Below, one piece after another: positions 8,359-18,420 of a stretch of DNA of 20,494 bases. The position numbers and the translations under genes were made by a program. The notes under the pieces are model-generated. The model was given only the letters and a program-made list of their open reading frames with translations. It was not told the DNA's origin and did not search any database. The stretch comes from Elysia marginata. Its lineage: Eukaryota; Mollusca; Gastropoda; Plakobranchidae. How positions within the stretch are numbered: the first letter of the stretch is position 1; each line of letters begins with the position of its first letter. The stretch covers positions 4,669 to 25,162 of the forward strand of contig BMAT01004094.1 of NCBI GenBank assembly GCA_019649035.1, read 5' to 3'.

Positions 8359-11300
8359 CTGTAGAAGGGGTTTGAGCGATAAGAGAGAACAAAGAGTATA
8401 TAAAGTGAAATAATGTATTTCAGTTCAATATTTAGGGTACGTTAAACAATGAACACTGCGCTGTCACCAATCATTTTGAGAGGGTGAAAGAGCTAAGGAT
8501 TTCTAAGAACAAGTTTATGAAATTTCGCAATGGGAAACATTTCTTATATTTTTTTGTCCAAGCAAAAACATAGAATAAAATACAGATGCATGATTGCCAG
8601 AATAAGTTATTGGCAAACGCTTTAAAATACAGAGTTGAGTTCGGCAACCACTTTTAAGTTGGGCAAAAGGTGATTTGTGCATGCTACCATACTCCTGCTT
8701 CCAATTGTCAAAAACCAGTCTAACGCGTTTTATTGGTATTAATGTTTTTTTTTTTAATAATTATATTTAGTTCCTCTTTTTCAGTACAAATATATTACGT
8801 TGATTTTTTTTGCACCTAGTTTTCTAGTAAGTTGATGTTATGTGTAAACAAAGTGCTTATTTGTCTTCTAGTAAAGGTAACAAAAAGCAAACATGGTGTT
8901 TTTACCAACTCTTAGATAAAACCTAACTACTAAAATTATAGTTACGTAATACTTATAGCGTCTGGCCTGAAAAGTCTTAGGTTTTAAATTGTTTAATCGG
9001 AAATCTTGTCATTCGAATTGTAACTAGGATAAAACTGCTGCAGACAGAAAAATTTGAAATTATAGCATAGGTTTTTTTTTCTAAGTAATATTTCTAACCT
9101 TCCGAAAACTAAAAGCAGCGTGAAAAGAATTATGAAAGCGCTCGAATGTCTCGCCCACCTGACTGCTTGTGTCGACTTTCTTTTAGGTGATTTGGGGATG
9201 GTGAACGGGTGGATTTTTTACGTATTATCATCAGCGACAAAAATAGCTCTAATCCAAGAGGCAACAGTAGTCAGAGAACATTACTGCAGTACTACAGAAC
9301 TACAACACTAGAAACTTAAGCGAAATGAATGCATAAAAAGATTTAGTGGATCCCGAGGAGATGCCGATGTCATGCTGAACGAAGTAACGATGCGCATTAA
9401 ACTAATGGCCCAAAGCAAATATGTCTTGCAACCACTCCAAATGAGTCTGAAGTCGAAATTTGAAAGTAGTGAGATATTGGTATCACAGAAAAGGTTATTT
9501 TCTCTACTTTCAAACACAACAAACTGAAACGCTCTATCATGCTTTTGAATGAAGTTAGAGCCGTTTGAAGTCGGCTGGGTTAGGGCTTGTGGAATTTTAG
9601 AAAGGGGAGAAAACAGCATTTAAAATTTAGATAACTATAAAGATATTAAGGCCGTAACAATCATACCAACTTAAATTAAAGATCTAAAAAAAAAATTTGA
9701 ACATCAACTAGATGTGAAAACTGTTTAGAAATGGTTTAAGAGTCAATATCCAACATTAAAAAAATTTGACTTCTAAACACCCACTACAATTTAAATGCCT
9801 ATATCTCCAAACTAAGCCTTCCGACTTACGACTCATTTGGACAGAATGCAAGACATATGAATGATATATTATTTCACGTGTATAATTAATTGTGACTAAA
9901 ACAACGAAATTTTCTGCGAAAATTAATAAAGTGAGAGCAAAACGTAAAATCTACATCAATGTCGAACAATTTGAACCGAATCGTACTAAGAAACTCAGAG
10001 TTGCAAATTAAAAGAGAGAGCAAAACGAGAAAGAAGGAAAGATAAAAAGAGAAATAAAGATCAAATTAAAAAAAACGAAAAAATGAGTGTTTGTAAGACA
10101 GAGAGACAGGGTGGAGAGGGAAAGAATGGATAGAAAGACAGACAGACAGATAGATAGATAGAGAGAGCGAGAGTGAGAGATAGAGAGAGAGAGGGAGGGG
10201 GAGAGATAAAGAGGATACCCTTTTAGGATAGAAAGACATACATCATTTGTCACAGTTGATAAAATGTCTTAATGAAACGTTAATCAGGAAAGCCGTATTG
10301 GTTCTCAAATGTTGTCACTTAATTCGAAGTTTACGATAACTAATGGTCCTCCTAGTATTTCCATAAAATAACTATAATCATCATCAAGAATAGGACTTTA
10401 CTGTACTGTACACCTGTCATGGGTTCGCCTCGTAAATGAACTAAAATACGTGAAAGTTTAGCTACTTTACCGAACATCAACAAAATTTCATTAAATTTTG
10501 CTTTTTTAATCTTTCTTTGCTTTATAATAGAAGCAAAACAAAGAAGAGAATGTTATACTAAAGAGAATTATGTTATACTTATAACAAAACGAAACAAGAC
10601 AGAAAAAAACAACTTGTGTCAGGAAAGGAGTACCATGACTTCAAGGAGATTGAAAAATTATGTTGACACACAAAAAAAAATAAGATTGGTAGGAAAACAT
10701 AATTTAAAAACTGTTTTTTTTAAATTTAGTGTTAGAGTTTGAGACTCGTCTCTTGGGCAAACTAGGAAATTATGATATTTTGTCTATTTATTCGCCAAGC
10801 TGTTTGAGTCAAGCTGTTGTCCAGGCTAATTATTGCGGAGTCATATTTCCGCAGCAACAGCTGGTCACGAAATGAGACGAATAGAATAGGCCGAGTCAGA
10901 TTTATGCGATCCTGAAGTAGTTATGACGTCCTTTGGAAGAAATCAGAACCCCTTTCATACTACATGTATTTCTTAGAATCGGCCAGTTTAAAAACCAAGG
11001 GAGTTTCCTTAGCATCCAAGCCACACTTTTATTGACCCACGTGATCATCTTGCGTGCTGGAATAAGGCCTGTAACTTGAAACTTGAGATCGGTTTTTCCT
11101 GAATTTGCAACCAAAACGGATGCGGATCAGATTATCTGAGATTTTACAGAAATTTCCAGAAACGAGCCAGTTTATATTGGCATTGATTGAGGTTGTCGTT
11201 AGTTTTTGTCCCGCATTTTTAGCAATGTCTTCCTCAGCCCAATAAAAGAGCTTGTCTTGTTTTTAATGTTATACGCCAACGTCCGCATGCGCTACTCTGT

Positions 11301-14300
11301 ATCATCTCAGGAAAACGAAACTAATACGACACTTTAAGTGTCTTGTATTTCTTCCGCTATTTTAGATTTTTCTCTGGTAAATCCTCGCTGAGCTGGATTT
11401 CGTAAAACACAAGTATTATTTTGTCGGAACATTAAAAAGATAGATTATTTTTATATACTTATAGTTTAGGAACTATAACACAACACGGAAAGGAGCTAAA
11501 ACCAGGAAGAAAAGAAAGAATAGAAAGCTGAAGAAGAAAACAAAGAGAACATTTTTCAATTTATTTATAATCTCATAGTTAAATTCTTCTTTTTCTATTC
11601 ATAACATATTTATCATTGTTTGTTTTTCTTTTGTAATTCGTTGTGTCCGGTTTTGTAACTGTCTAATATTCTATTGGTTCTATGAAAGCGTAAAGCCATT
11701 TAGCTGACTAGTTTTGTCTGCGCCCTAACAGTTTATCAATTGTCAACACATAAATATTTTATCTAATTCAAATAGACATCTTCCCTGCGACCCTACATCT
11801 CCCGACGTTTTTAATGTTCTTTTGTTTCATATTGTCTAAGACCATTTTCATATCTAACTTCCTCCTCTATTCTCCGAATCATGTCTCATCTCCCTAATAA
11901 TTTCGTTCTGTTTCCATTCATTTGTCTTTTTCTAAAACTATTATTGTTATAATCATTTTCTATTTTTGCTTCCTATGTGATGGATGGCATTCATGTTTTA
12001 TGTGTGATATTACTCGTTCATTTTCTCTGTTTCTTCAGCTCCATGTGACATTGCTTTGCAAAACTCAAAACTTTTATTCAGTTCATGCTTCTAGTTTTGG
12101 ACATAATTATCTGATATGTTAAACCAATGTTTATGGAAAGGAAATGACATATTTAGCAACTAAACTTAAAATATTCATTCTGGGGTGTTTTTTTGACAGC
12201 CATCATGCTCTGGCACTAAGATGTAAAAAATTATACGAAGATGAGGGACAGACACGTATGTGATGTCAGCACAACTATTTAACATATTATTGCTTTTTTA
12301 TTCTTTTGTTACTTTGCAGAGGAAATTGATTTTCGCACTGTCGCCCTCACGTCTTATAAAGCCTTTAAAGATGTATGAAGATGCACTTGCACAGGTTAAC
12401 TAGTGATCACCCCAACCCTCTCCAGTTTGCTTGCAAACCAAATAGAAGTGTGGAGACTGCAATACTCCGTGTTTTTAACAATTTTTATGCACACCTCGAC
12501 AAACGAAAAGCTGGCGTGCGTTTGATGATTTTAAAAACTTCTTTACGTGCGTTCAACACGATACAAGCGCGCGCACCTTTTATGTGACAAGATGAATAAA
12601 GTGAGTTTGCCCCCGGTTGTGGTTCTTTGGGTTATAGACTACCTTCCCTTCCTACCACATGACCGACACAATACTGACGAACACGGGTACACTTCAAGGC
12701 ACTGTGCTTCTTTTTTCCTTTTCTGCATTTATACACAAATATGCGGGGGACACGGTTTGGACAGGGCCGATTAGTCGATTACTAATGACTGTGACCAAAA
12801 TTATTTAAAAGAAAAAGGTGTATTTTTAGATTGGTGTGATAGCAATTTTATACATGAAACAAAAGAGATGGTCGACGACTTCAGTATGAGTCGGAATGAA
12901 ACAGAACTAATCAAAAAAGCAACATAACAGTAGAGTGGGTGGATAACTTAAAATATTTTGGGGTTTATTTTGGACAAAATTTGTTTTTGAAAAAAAAACA
13001 ACAACAACAAACAAACACGGAAGCATCGGCAAAACCACGTTTGTATTGCCTCAGCAAGCTTAGGTCTTTCAGTGTGAACAAGAAACTCTTGCAAATCTTT
13101 TACTTCTCATGCGTGGTGCCATCATTTTAAGAATAATTGTTTGTTGAGGTGGGAACATAATAAGAAAAATCGCAGTCGAGTGGGCAGATTAATAACTAAA
13201 GCGGGTGGGGGTAATGGGAAAGAGAGAAGGAAAAAAAAAACAAAGCAATATGTGAACAGCAACTGTAAGAAAAAATGAAGAGCATACTCAAAGATGAGAC
13301 CCCAACTCTTAGAAAAGAATAAGAAGAAAAGCGAATAGCACGCAGTGGAAGGTTCAGGGTACCAAAAACAAAGCCAAACAGACAAGCTGCTTCTTCCATA
13401 CCTAGATCTAGATCAACAATTTTAAAATGGAAGAGTACCACTGTAGGTAATATTCAGAGAAGGGATAAGTTAAGAATCAGAGCGTTCTAACACAAATGCG
13501 TAGTGCGAACAATGGTTGTGCGTGTGTTTGTGCTTACTTAGTCACTCGCTCGAAGTTGTTTACCAGGCTCCCAGTCTCTTACCATGATTCCCTACCACAT
13601 TTCAATATTCGTTTTATTTAATTTATCCTGATGTTTTTAGTATGATAACTTTCCTCTTAAATTGTTTTAATCTTATTTACTCAGAATTATAAACAAAGCA
13701 AGGCCATTTATTTTTTTCAATTATATAGATTTATTCGGCTACTTTTTAACCCTATATTCAAAAGTTATTACATGGCCATATCATTTACACCCCATATTTA
13801 AACCGCGCGTTTCAAAATACATATTTACACCCTGTGTTAAAATATATACTCCCAGAGTATTATGAAGTATGTATTTCTTTCCTTCCTTTTTTCTTCCGAT
13901 AATGTGATATGTATTGTCATATCTTTTAGATATTTCTTATATGGCATTTAGTTACACACTTAATATATAATATATAACTGTGGTTATTTATAGAACCACT
14001 ATACTAGAACTCAATGTACATAGAATTTCCCCGCGGGGATTAATAAAGATTTATCTTATCTTATCTTGGATAATGGTTCAAACAGTGTTAGTATGGCCAA
14101 CTGGTTTTAACAACGATGTCGCCTCGCCTCATATTATATAGATATCCTCATTTGCTATATAACATGAACTAGTTGCTTTAAAGGTCTTATAGACATTTTG
14201 TCATGCGGCTAACCTATATCTACCAAGATACAGTCAGGTGATTATTTTTGTTGACAAGAAACATGCATTAAAATGCCTTAATAGTATCCATTTACTTTGC

Positions 14301-15027
14301 TCAAATTTTCCTCTATCGTTCCACACGAAGCTTGTGCAATCGGCCACCTCAAAGGCGAGAAGGAACATTATGTGGGTGATGGGTGTTTTATCAATCACCA
14401 CGTGACCCTGTTGACGTTAGGTCTGTCCCATTATTACAGTTTTATAGTCTCTAAATACCATTGTAAGCGGAAAAAGAAACAGAAAAGTCACATTTTTACC
14501 TGACTATAGCCGTAGAAGAACACGAGTGGTAGATTGGTTGCCATGAGCGCTAGGACGATGCCCAGTATGGTGACCCTCGCTGTGAACTTTGTACACATCA
14601 ACCGCACTGAGTGCGGCCTCACTATGGACAGGACGCGTTCTCCTGTCACTGCCACAAGGATCCATGCGCTGATGTCGGGGCCAAAAGACGTAGTCCACTG
14701 ATTGAACTTACAGAACGCCTCGCTCAGGTGTCTGATATTGTAACGGAAAGCGCCTGAAATGAAATGCCGCCCAAGCCCGTTGTACAAGACAAACAGGTCG
14801 ACAACAGCGAGGAAACGAAGGTAGACAGAAGTTGTGGAACGTCTAAAGGACTTACGGCTTAGGGTAAGGATGGAGAGGATATTGAGCAAAGTCCCTGCTG
14901 TAATGAGAAACATTGAGTAATAGATCTTCAACCATTCGTTGATATCCTCCAACAGTTTGTCCCTCGCTGAGAGCCGTGTCGGGTCTAGCTGGGTCTTAGT
15001 TGAGTCAAGGGCGGTCGAGGTCTCCAT
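7411..15027 (-). CDS. Class A (rhodopsin-like) GPCR, two-exon gene; join of 15027-14500 and 8358-7411
   Basis: Joining the two open stretches across a GT-AG intron gives a 491-residue seven-helix membrane receptor. Rhodopsin-class receptors sit in the plasma membrane and pass ligand binding to heterotrimeric G proteins. Helices are at about residues 34-57, 66-90, 106-131, 149-172, 204-231, 358-383 and 395-419. Supporting marks are Asn49 (TM1), Asp77 (TM2), Cys106 at the top of TM3 with partner Cys190 in ECL2, an ERV motif at 130-132 in place of DRY, Pro215 (TM5), Pro377 (TM6) and an NFLFY motif at 415-419 in place of NPxxY. Intracellular loop 3 is long, about 125 residues. The ligand cannot be read from the sequence; an orphan peptide-type or chemosensory lophotrochozoan receptor is the best guess. 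Class A membership is near certain. The subfamily is not. Confidence 0.92.
10012..10215 (+). repeat. Purine-rich compound microsatellite (GA, GACA, GATA)
   Basis: The plus strand is nearly all purine, with degenerate GAGA, GACAGACA and GATAGATA blocks. It lies inside the GPCR intron. The opposite-strand Ser/Leu-rich open frame is a translation artefact of the repeat. Confidence 0.88.
10812..10862. repeat. Nested inverted repeat with potential to form a stem-loop
   Basis: Outer arms AGCTGTTG (10812-10819) and CAACAGCT (10855-10862) are perfect complements. Inner arms TGCGGA (10834-10839) and TCCGCA (10848-10853) enclose an 8-nt loop. A 14-nt bulge lies on the left side only. It is intronic, and its function is unknown. 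Confidence 0.6.
12322..14067 (+). mobile_element. 5'-truncated, inactivated CR1/Rex1-like LINE, antisense in the GPCR intron
   Basis: Reverse-transcriptase blocks can be followed in order across several frames: DFRTVALTS (12328-12354), NPLQFACKPNRSVE (from about 12414), FNTIQ (to about 12569), VVLWVIDYL (about 12616-12642), the active-site region with YAGD in place of YADD (12740-12751), FLDWCDSNF (about 12823-12850), TKEMVDDFS, NLKYFGVYF (about 12945-12971), a basic region near 13140-13200 and the C-terminal SGRFRVPKTKPNRQAAS (about 13343-13395). The 3' UTR (about 13440-14067) ends in a CCCCGCGGGG palindrome, AATAAA and (TTATC)n. Frameshifts, a deletion before the active site and the lost catalytic Asp show it is dead. 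Assignment to the CR1/Rex1 side of the LINEs is from motif wording and less certain. Confidence 0.87.
14024..14067 (+). terminator. LINE 3' end: palindrome, AATAAA and TTATC tail
   Basis: CCCCGCGGGG (14029-14038) is a perfect 10-bp palindrome. AATAAA follows at 14042-14047, then pentamer repeats to 14067. Ends of this form are the part of a LINE transcript recognised by its reverse transcriptase. The same arrangement appears in minus orientation at 6883-6922. Confidence 0.75.
14500..15027 (-). CDS. GPCR exon 1 (N-terminus to TM4), residues 1-176
   Basis: The start ATG is at 15027-15025. It has G at -3 and G at +4, and an in-frame TGA lies 30 nt upstream (15057-15055), so no earlier in-frame Met is possible without another exon. 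The N-terminus is about 33 residues, has no signal peptide and no N-glycosylation sequon, which is common in class A receptors. TM1 holds GTLLNILSIL, TM2 holds LAVVDLFV, and TM3 begins near Cys106 and ends in ERVLSIVRPH. TM4 lacks the usual conserved Trp. The exon ends after codon 176 (CAG), followed by GTAAAAATG, a good splice donor (GT at 14499-14498). Reading through would give only three more codons before a stop, which supports splicing here. An untranslated 5' exon further right is possible but cannot be seen. Confidence 0.92.
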
Positions 15028-15427
15028 GTCATCAGACAGGCTCGGAATCAGGCATCAGTTGATGATTTGTTATCAAGTTAAAAGGTGCCGGTATAACTCG
15101 ATTCCGCAAACGTGTGTATTGTTCCAAATGTGCACACAGGAAAAGGGTTTCTGCTTAAGGAAAAGTTGGTACATAAACAAAGAGTTGGGTTTCATGCTCA
15201 AACATTTTTTTTTATTATTGATGAATTTAGAACTAAAAGCTCAATTTAATAGTTATAATAGCCACTTTAGCGTTAATTTTTAACATATTTCTAATTTTAA
15301 AAAAAGTAAACGCAACAATAAGCATGACGATTAACTATATTCATAAAGAAATGATTATTATTTCCGTTTTTCCATCCTAGCTTTCGTGTCTTTTTTTTAG
15401 TGAAAATAAAAAGAAGAGTCGTCGAAT
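15028..15427. other. GPCR 5' untranslated or flanking region
   Basis: This is AT-rich sequence directly upstream of the start codon. No splice acceptor, TATA box or initiator can be called with confidence. The plus-strand open frame 14939-15283 overlaps exon 1 and is a shadow. Confidence 0.45.
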
Positions 15428-15443
15428 GAAAAAGAAAGAGAAG

Positions 15444-15487
<44 letters not shown>

Positions 15488-15550
15488 GAGAGAGAGAGAG
15501 AGAGAAAGAGGCAGAGACAGAGAAAAAGAAAAACAGAGGCAGAGAGAGGG
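15428..15550 (+). repeat. (GA)n microsatellite
   Basis: This is a purine-only tract. It includes an uninterrupted AG run of about 17 units (15451-15484) with degenerate GA/GAAA on both sides. It lies about 0.4 kb upstream of the GPCR start codon. The opposite-strand Leu/Ser-rich frame is a repeat artefact. Confidence 0.93.
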
Positions 15551-17439
15551 GTGGTGGAAAAGTACGAGTGAAAACTAGAAAAAATATTTTTTTTGGAAAC
15601 ATGACGTTTCTGCTTTGGAAATAAAATAATTTTTCAGTTAACATTCTTTATACATTTTTTTTATAAATAAAAAACGACTCCGCCTCGCTCACAAAGTTTT
15701 AAGACCATGACATCCAATTCTGCTTAAATTAAAGTGCACCCAAAGCGATGTATTTCACGAACAATTTGTTATAAAAACTGTCTTGATCCTTTAAAACACT
15801 CAACGTTGTTAATCATCTTGTGTTATTTTGCTCTTACATATTTTACTTTGCACGCGTGAAAATGAGCAAATCGGAGGTGAAAACGCATCTATGAATATAT
15901 GAGCTTCGAATTCGCCAATTTAAATAACGCGCTTTAACAACGAACAGAGAAAAGTTGTGGAGAAAGTAAATAGAAGAGCGACTTAACTTTGTATGCAACA
16001 TAGTGGTACGTTCATTTCAACACGAAAGAATGCAATCAGCACCTATAGCTAAGGTAGATTTTGTTAAAAAATTAACCTAAATTTTAACGGCAGGCCTAAC
16101 TTTGTTAGATCGGCGAAGACTTGAATTGCAAAAGCGATACCTTTATCCATTCCATTCCGAAAAGCTATGTGGTTTCTGTTGACTGGTACGCTCTTCACTC
16201 TCGAGCGAGCCTTTTAAGGCTTACAGCACCGCGGCTCACGCGTCCAAAGTGCATTGACACTAACGAAATTTTTAAGCGCGGGGTGGAGAGTGAGTGATAA
16301 GGACGGGAGTCCGCAGTTCTTACATACCCAATATTAAATTCTGAAATCGGGCAGCAATGATGAAGCTGGTTTGGGACGCGCACGCACCCATAACATTAGA
16401 TGTTACCGTCAGTGCTTGACAAAAGGTATACCTTGTCAAAACGAAGAAAACGCGGTTTTATCTAACAATACGCGCTCATAAAACGGCGTATTAGGCATAC
16501 GTACCCTACCCTTAAAATATTGTAAAATGTATAAAATTTGTATGATTTTGAGGACAGAATCATGATGATATCGCTGCAGGACGGTGATTTTGTCTTTGTT
16601 GTGGTAATTTGTTCACTTGTACACCATCCCTGTTTTTTGTCCAGATAAACCTTTTCCAAAAAATTTATCGCCCCGCTTCATTTGTTTTATATTCTAATTA
16701 TGCTTTTGGGGAGAAGAAGTCTGGACATGTTGAGTTTTCAAACTTTTTGTTTTCATGACAGAAAAATTTTCTTTACTTACACGACGCCTTTTTAGTTAGC
16801 CTAGATATTTAGACGTAAATCTAGATGAACCTGTAGCCTTAATCATAATCTAAGCAAACTGTTAGCGATTGTATTATTAGTCCATACCTAAACTCGCCTC
16901 GGAGATCTTGGCATGAGCCTGATTTACCCAAATGATCTCACTTTATAAATCAACCTGGTGTCCTTGTGCATTGTCTCTGGACTTCTTTATCAACCGATGA
17001 TCAATAACATTTCTCCCAAAACAGAGCAATCATTTGGGCCAGTCTGTGTCTTGCAGAGTGTTTGAGCCTCGATTTGATTTTTTCCACATATCGCCGGAAC
17101 AAATTAGTCTAAATATAAAATTCTTCCTTACTTCCGGCTGTCTTGGGCCATATATGTATAAAAAAACTTACAAGAATCTGACAAACTGGAGAAAATGGGC
17201 AAGATTAGATTGGAATAAAAAAAAAGAAAACAATTGACGTGTACGGAAATGAGTAAGTTTTTGGAGTGTTTTTTAAAACCAACACACACATGCAATATAC
17301 CCTATTAATATGTCCACAACGTTAAAACTACACGAAGACAAAACTTTCGCTCTCTCCATCTCAGAAGAGGTTTCCTGATAAGCAGACAGACTTTCTCACG
17401 ATATGGTGCCTTGGTTCTTTCGAAATGCAAACTCAGTTA
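15551..17439. other. Upstream non-coding DNA with a CpG-denser patch at 16190-16400
   Basis: Most of this interval is AT-rich and holds nothing recognisable. The exception is 16190-16400, with about 15 CpG in roughly 210 bp and a perfect AGCCTT-TT-AAGGCT hairpin at 16208-16221. Open frames at 16195-16383 and 16462-16659 (minus) and 17034-17237 (plus) match no family I know. Confidence 0.5.
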
Positions 17440-17607
17440 TCAATTTCTCTCTGCATGACCCTTTGGTTTGCTTAGCTGCATCTTGATGATCCGCTCCAGA
17501 TGCTCAACGCGAATGACCTGAACGCTTGCTATCTCGCAATTTAGTCTCTGTACTGGTAAGATCCTTTCCCTTTTAGAAGCGGCCAGAGCATAATTATATT
17601 TAAGCTG
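17440..17607 (-). other. Open stretch with helical, coiled-coil-like reading; possible exon or remnant
   Basis: The minus strand is open for 55 codons between stops, with no ATG until near the end. The reading includes SKRERILPVQRLNCEIAS then VIRVEHLERIIKMQLSK, with hydrophobic residues spaced as in an amphipathic helix. A possible acceptor (TTACCAG) lies inside it. I recognise no family, and it could be chance or a transposon scrap. Confidence 0.25.
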
Positions 17608-17645
17608 TCATGACGGCGATGTATAAAGACCCACCACAATTTTCG

Positions 17646-17808
17646 GTGGAATCCTGATAAAGTCAACACCTCGGGACCGAATATATGTGTTGACTTTAAG
17701 CAAGAGTTGACTTTAAGCATAACAAAAATATTAAGAAATACTAACAGAGTTGACTTTGACTTTAAGCAAGAGTTTCCCTTAAAGGTGTTGACTTTGAGTG
17801 GATTCCAC
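17646..17808. mobile_element. 163-bp element with 25-bp terminal inverted repeats (MITE-like)
   Basis: The left end reads GTGGAATCC-tgat-AAAGTCAACACC (17646-17670). The right end is its reverse complement, GGTGTTGACTTT-gagt-GGATTCCAC (17784-17808), so 21 of 25 positions pair and only a central tetramer differs. Between them the TIR-related word GTTGACTTT recurs at 17689, 17706 and 17749. The first two form a 17-bp tandem pair. No clear target-site duplication is visible at the edges. It has no coding capacity. A non-autonomous DNA transposon is the likeliest reading, but a composite of a satellite and an inverted copy is possible. Confidence 0.6.
17689..17722 (+). repeat. 17-bp tandem pair, GTTGACTTTAAGCAAGA type
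   Basis: Two adjacent 17-bp units share 15 of 17 bases. A third, interrupted copy begins at 17749 (GTTGACTTTGACTTTAAG). The core is the inner part of the element's terminal inverted repeat. Confidence 0.75.
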
Positions 17809-18420
17809 TTTATAAATAATTAATTGTTTTGGAATTAATGCATCATCAAAAACACACACAATACCACCATAAACAGATTCAGTTCTTCATGGGTATTCTT
17901 TGAGCCAAACTGTCTCCCGTTGCCGAAAATGCAATAACACAGCGTCGCTAGCTGAGAAGGTCTTTAGAAGTCGTCTTACTAACCTAAGCAGCCTTGTGAC
18001 GCATTCATAATATTACAGACTTTAAGCAGCAACGCGTGAGTATGACGGGAACGTCTGTTGGTCTATTTTTAGAAACTGGTTTCATTATTTTTATAGTTTC
18101 CTCGATCTGCTTTCCCGATTTTCACGTACGCGTAGTGAGACACGGTGCGTGTGCTTAAGGTCTCTTTTCACAACCTTTTGCCTTGGGGTATAGGTCGTAA
18201 AAACATTCTAGCAAATTTATAGTCTACAATAGGGCACTAATAATATGCCTGATTTGGATACCATTTCATCTTATCAGTATTTTATTTCATCAAACCAACT
18301 AAAGTTTTTGGACAAACAATTGGTCTCTCACATGATATTTGTTTGAAAATAAACTTGAAGAAATCATTGCATAGACAGGCAACCTTTATGTAAAATATAG
18401 AAAAAAATTGTGTGGAAAAA
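17809..18420. other. Non-coding DNA, nothing recognised
   Basis: No open frame of note, no RNA gene and no repeat structure was recognised here. Composition is mixed, with some GC-richer words near 18030-18150. Confidence 0.5.

Larger units (their letters stand above)
8359..14499 (-). other. Intron of the GPCR gene (6,141 nt, phase 0)
   Basis: The intron starts GTAAAA and ends in a pyrimidine stretch plus ACAG. It falls between TM4 and ECL2. Inside are a purine-rich microsatellite (about 10012-10215), a nested inverted repeat (10812-10862) and an antisense dead LINE (12322-14067). The parts 8359-10011, 10216-10811, 10863-12321 and 14068-14499 are AT-rich. Short open frames there, such as 9308-9619 and 10902-11114 on the minus strand, show no recognisable family and I do not call them genes. 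Confidence 0.88.

Noticed and set aside
9308-9619. 103-codon open frame on the minus strand inside the receptor intron
   Set aside because: It has no recognisable motif, lies within an intron, and its composition is like translated AT-rich DNA.
15297-15644. 115-codon minus-strand open frame
   Set aside because: Its core is the (GA)n microsatellite read as Leu/Ser repeats.
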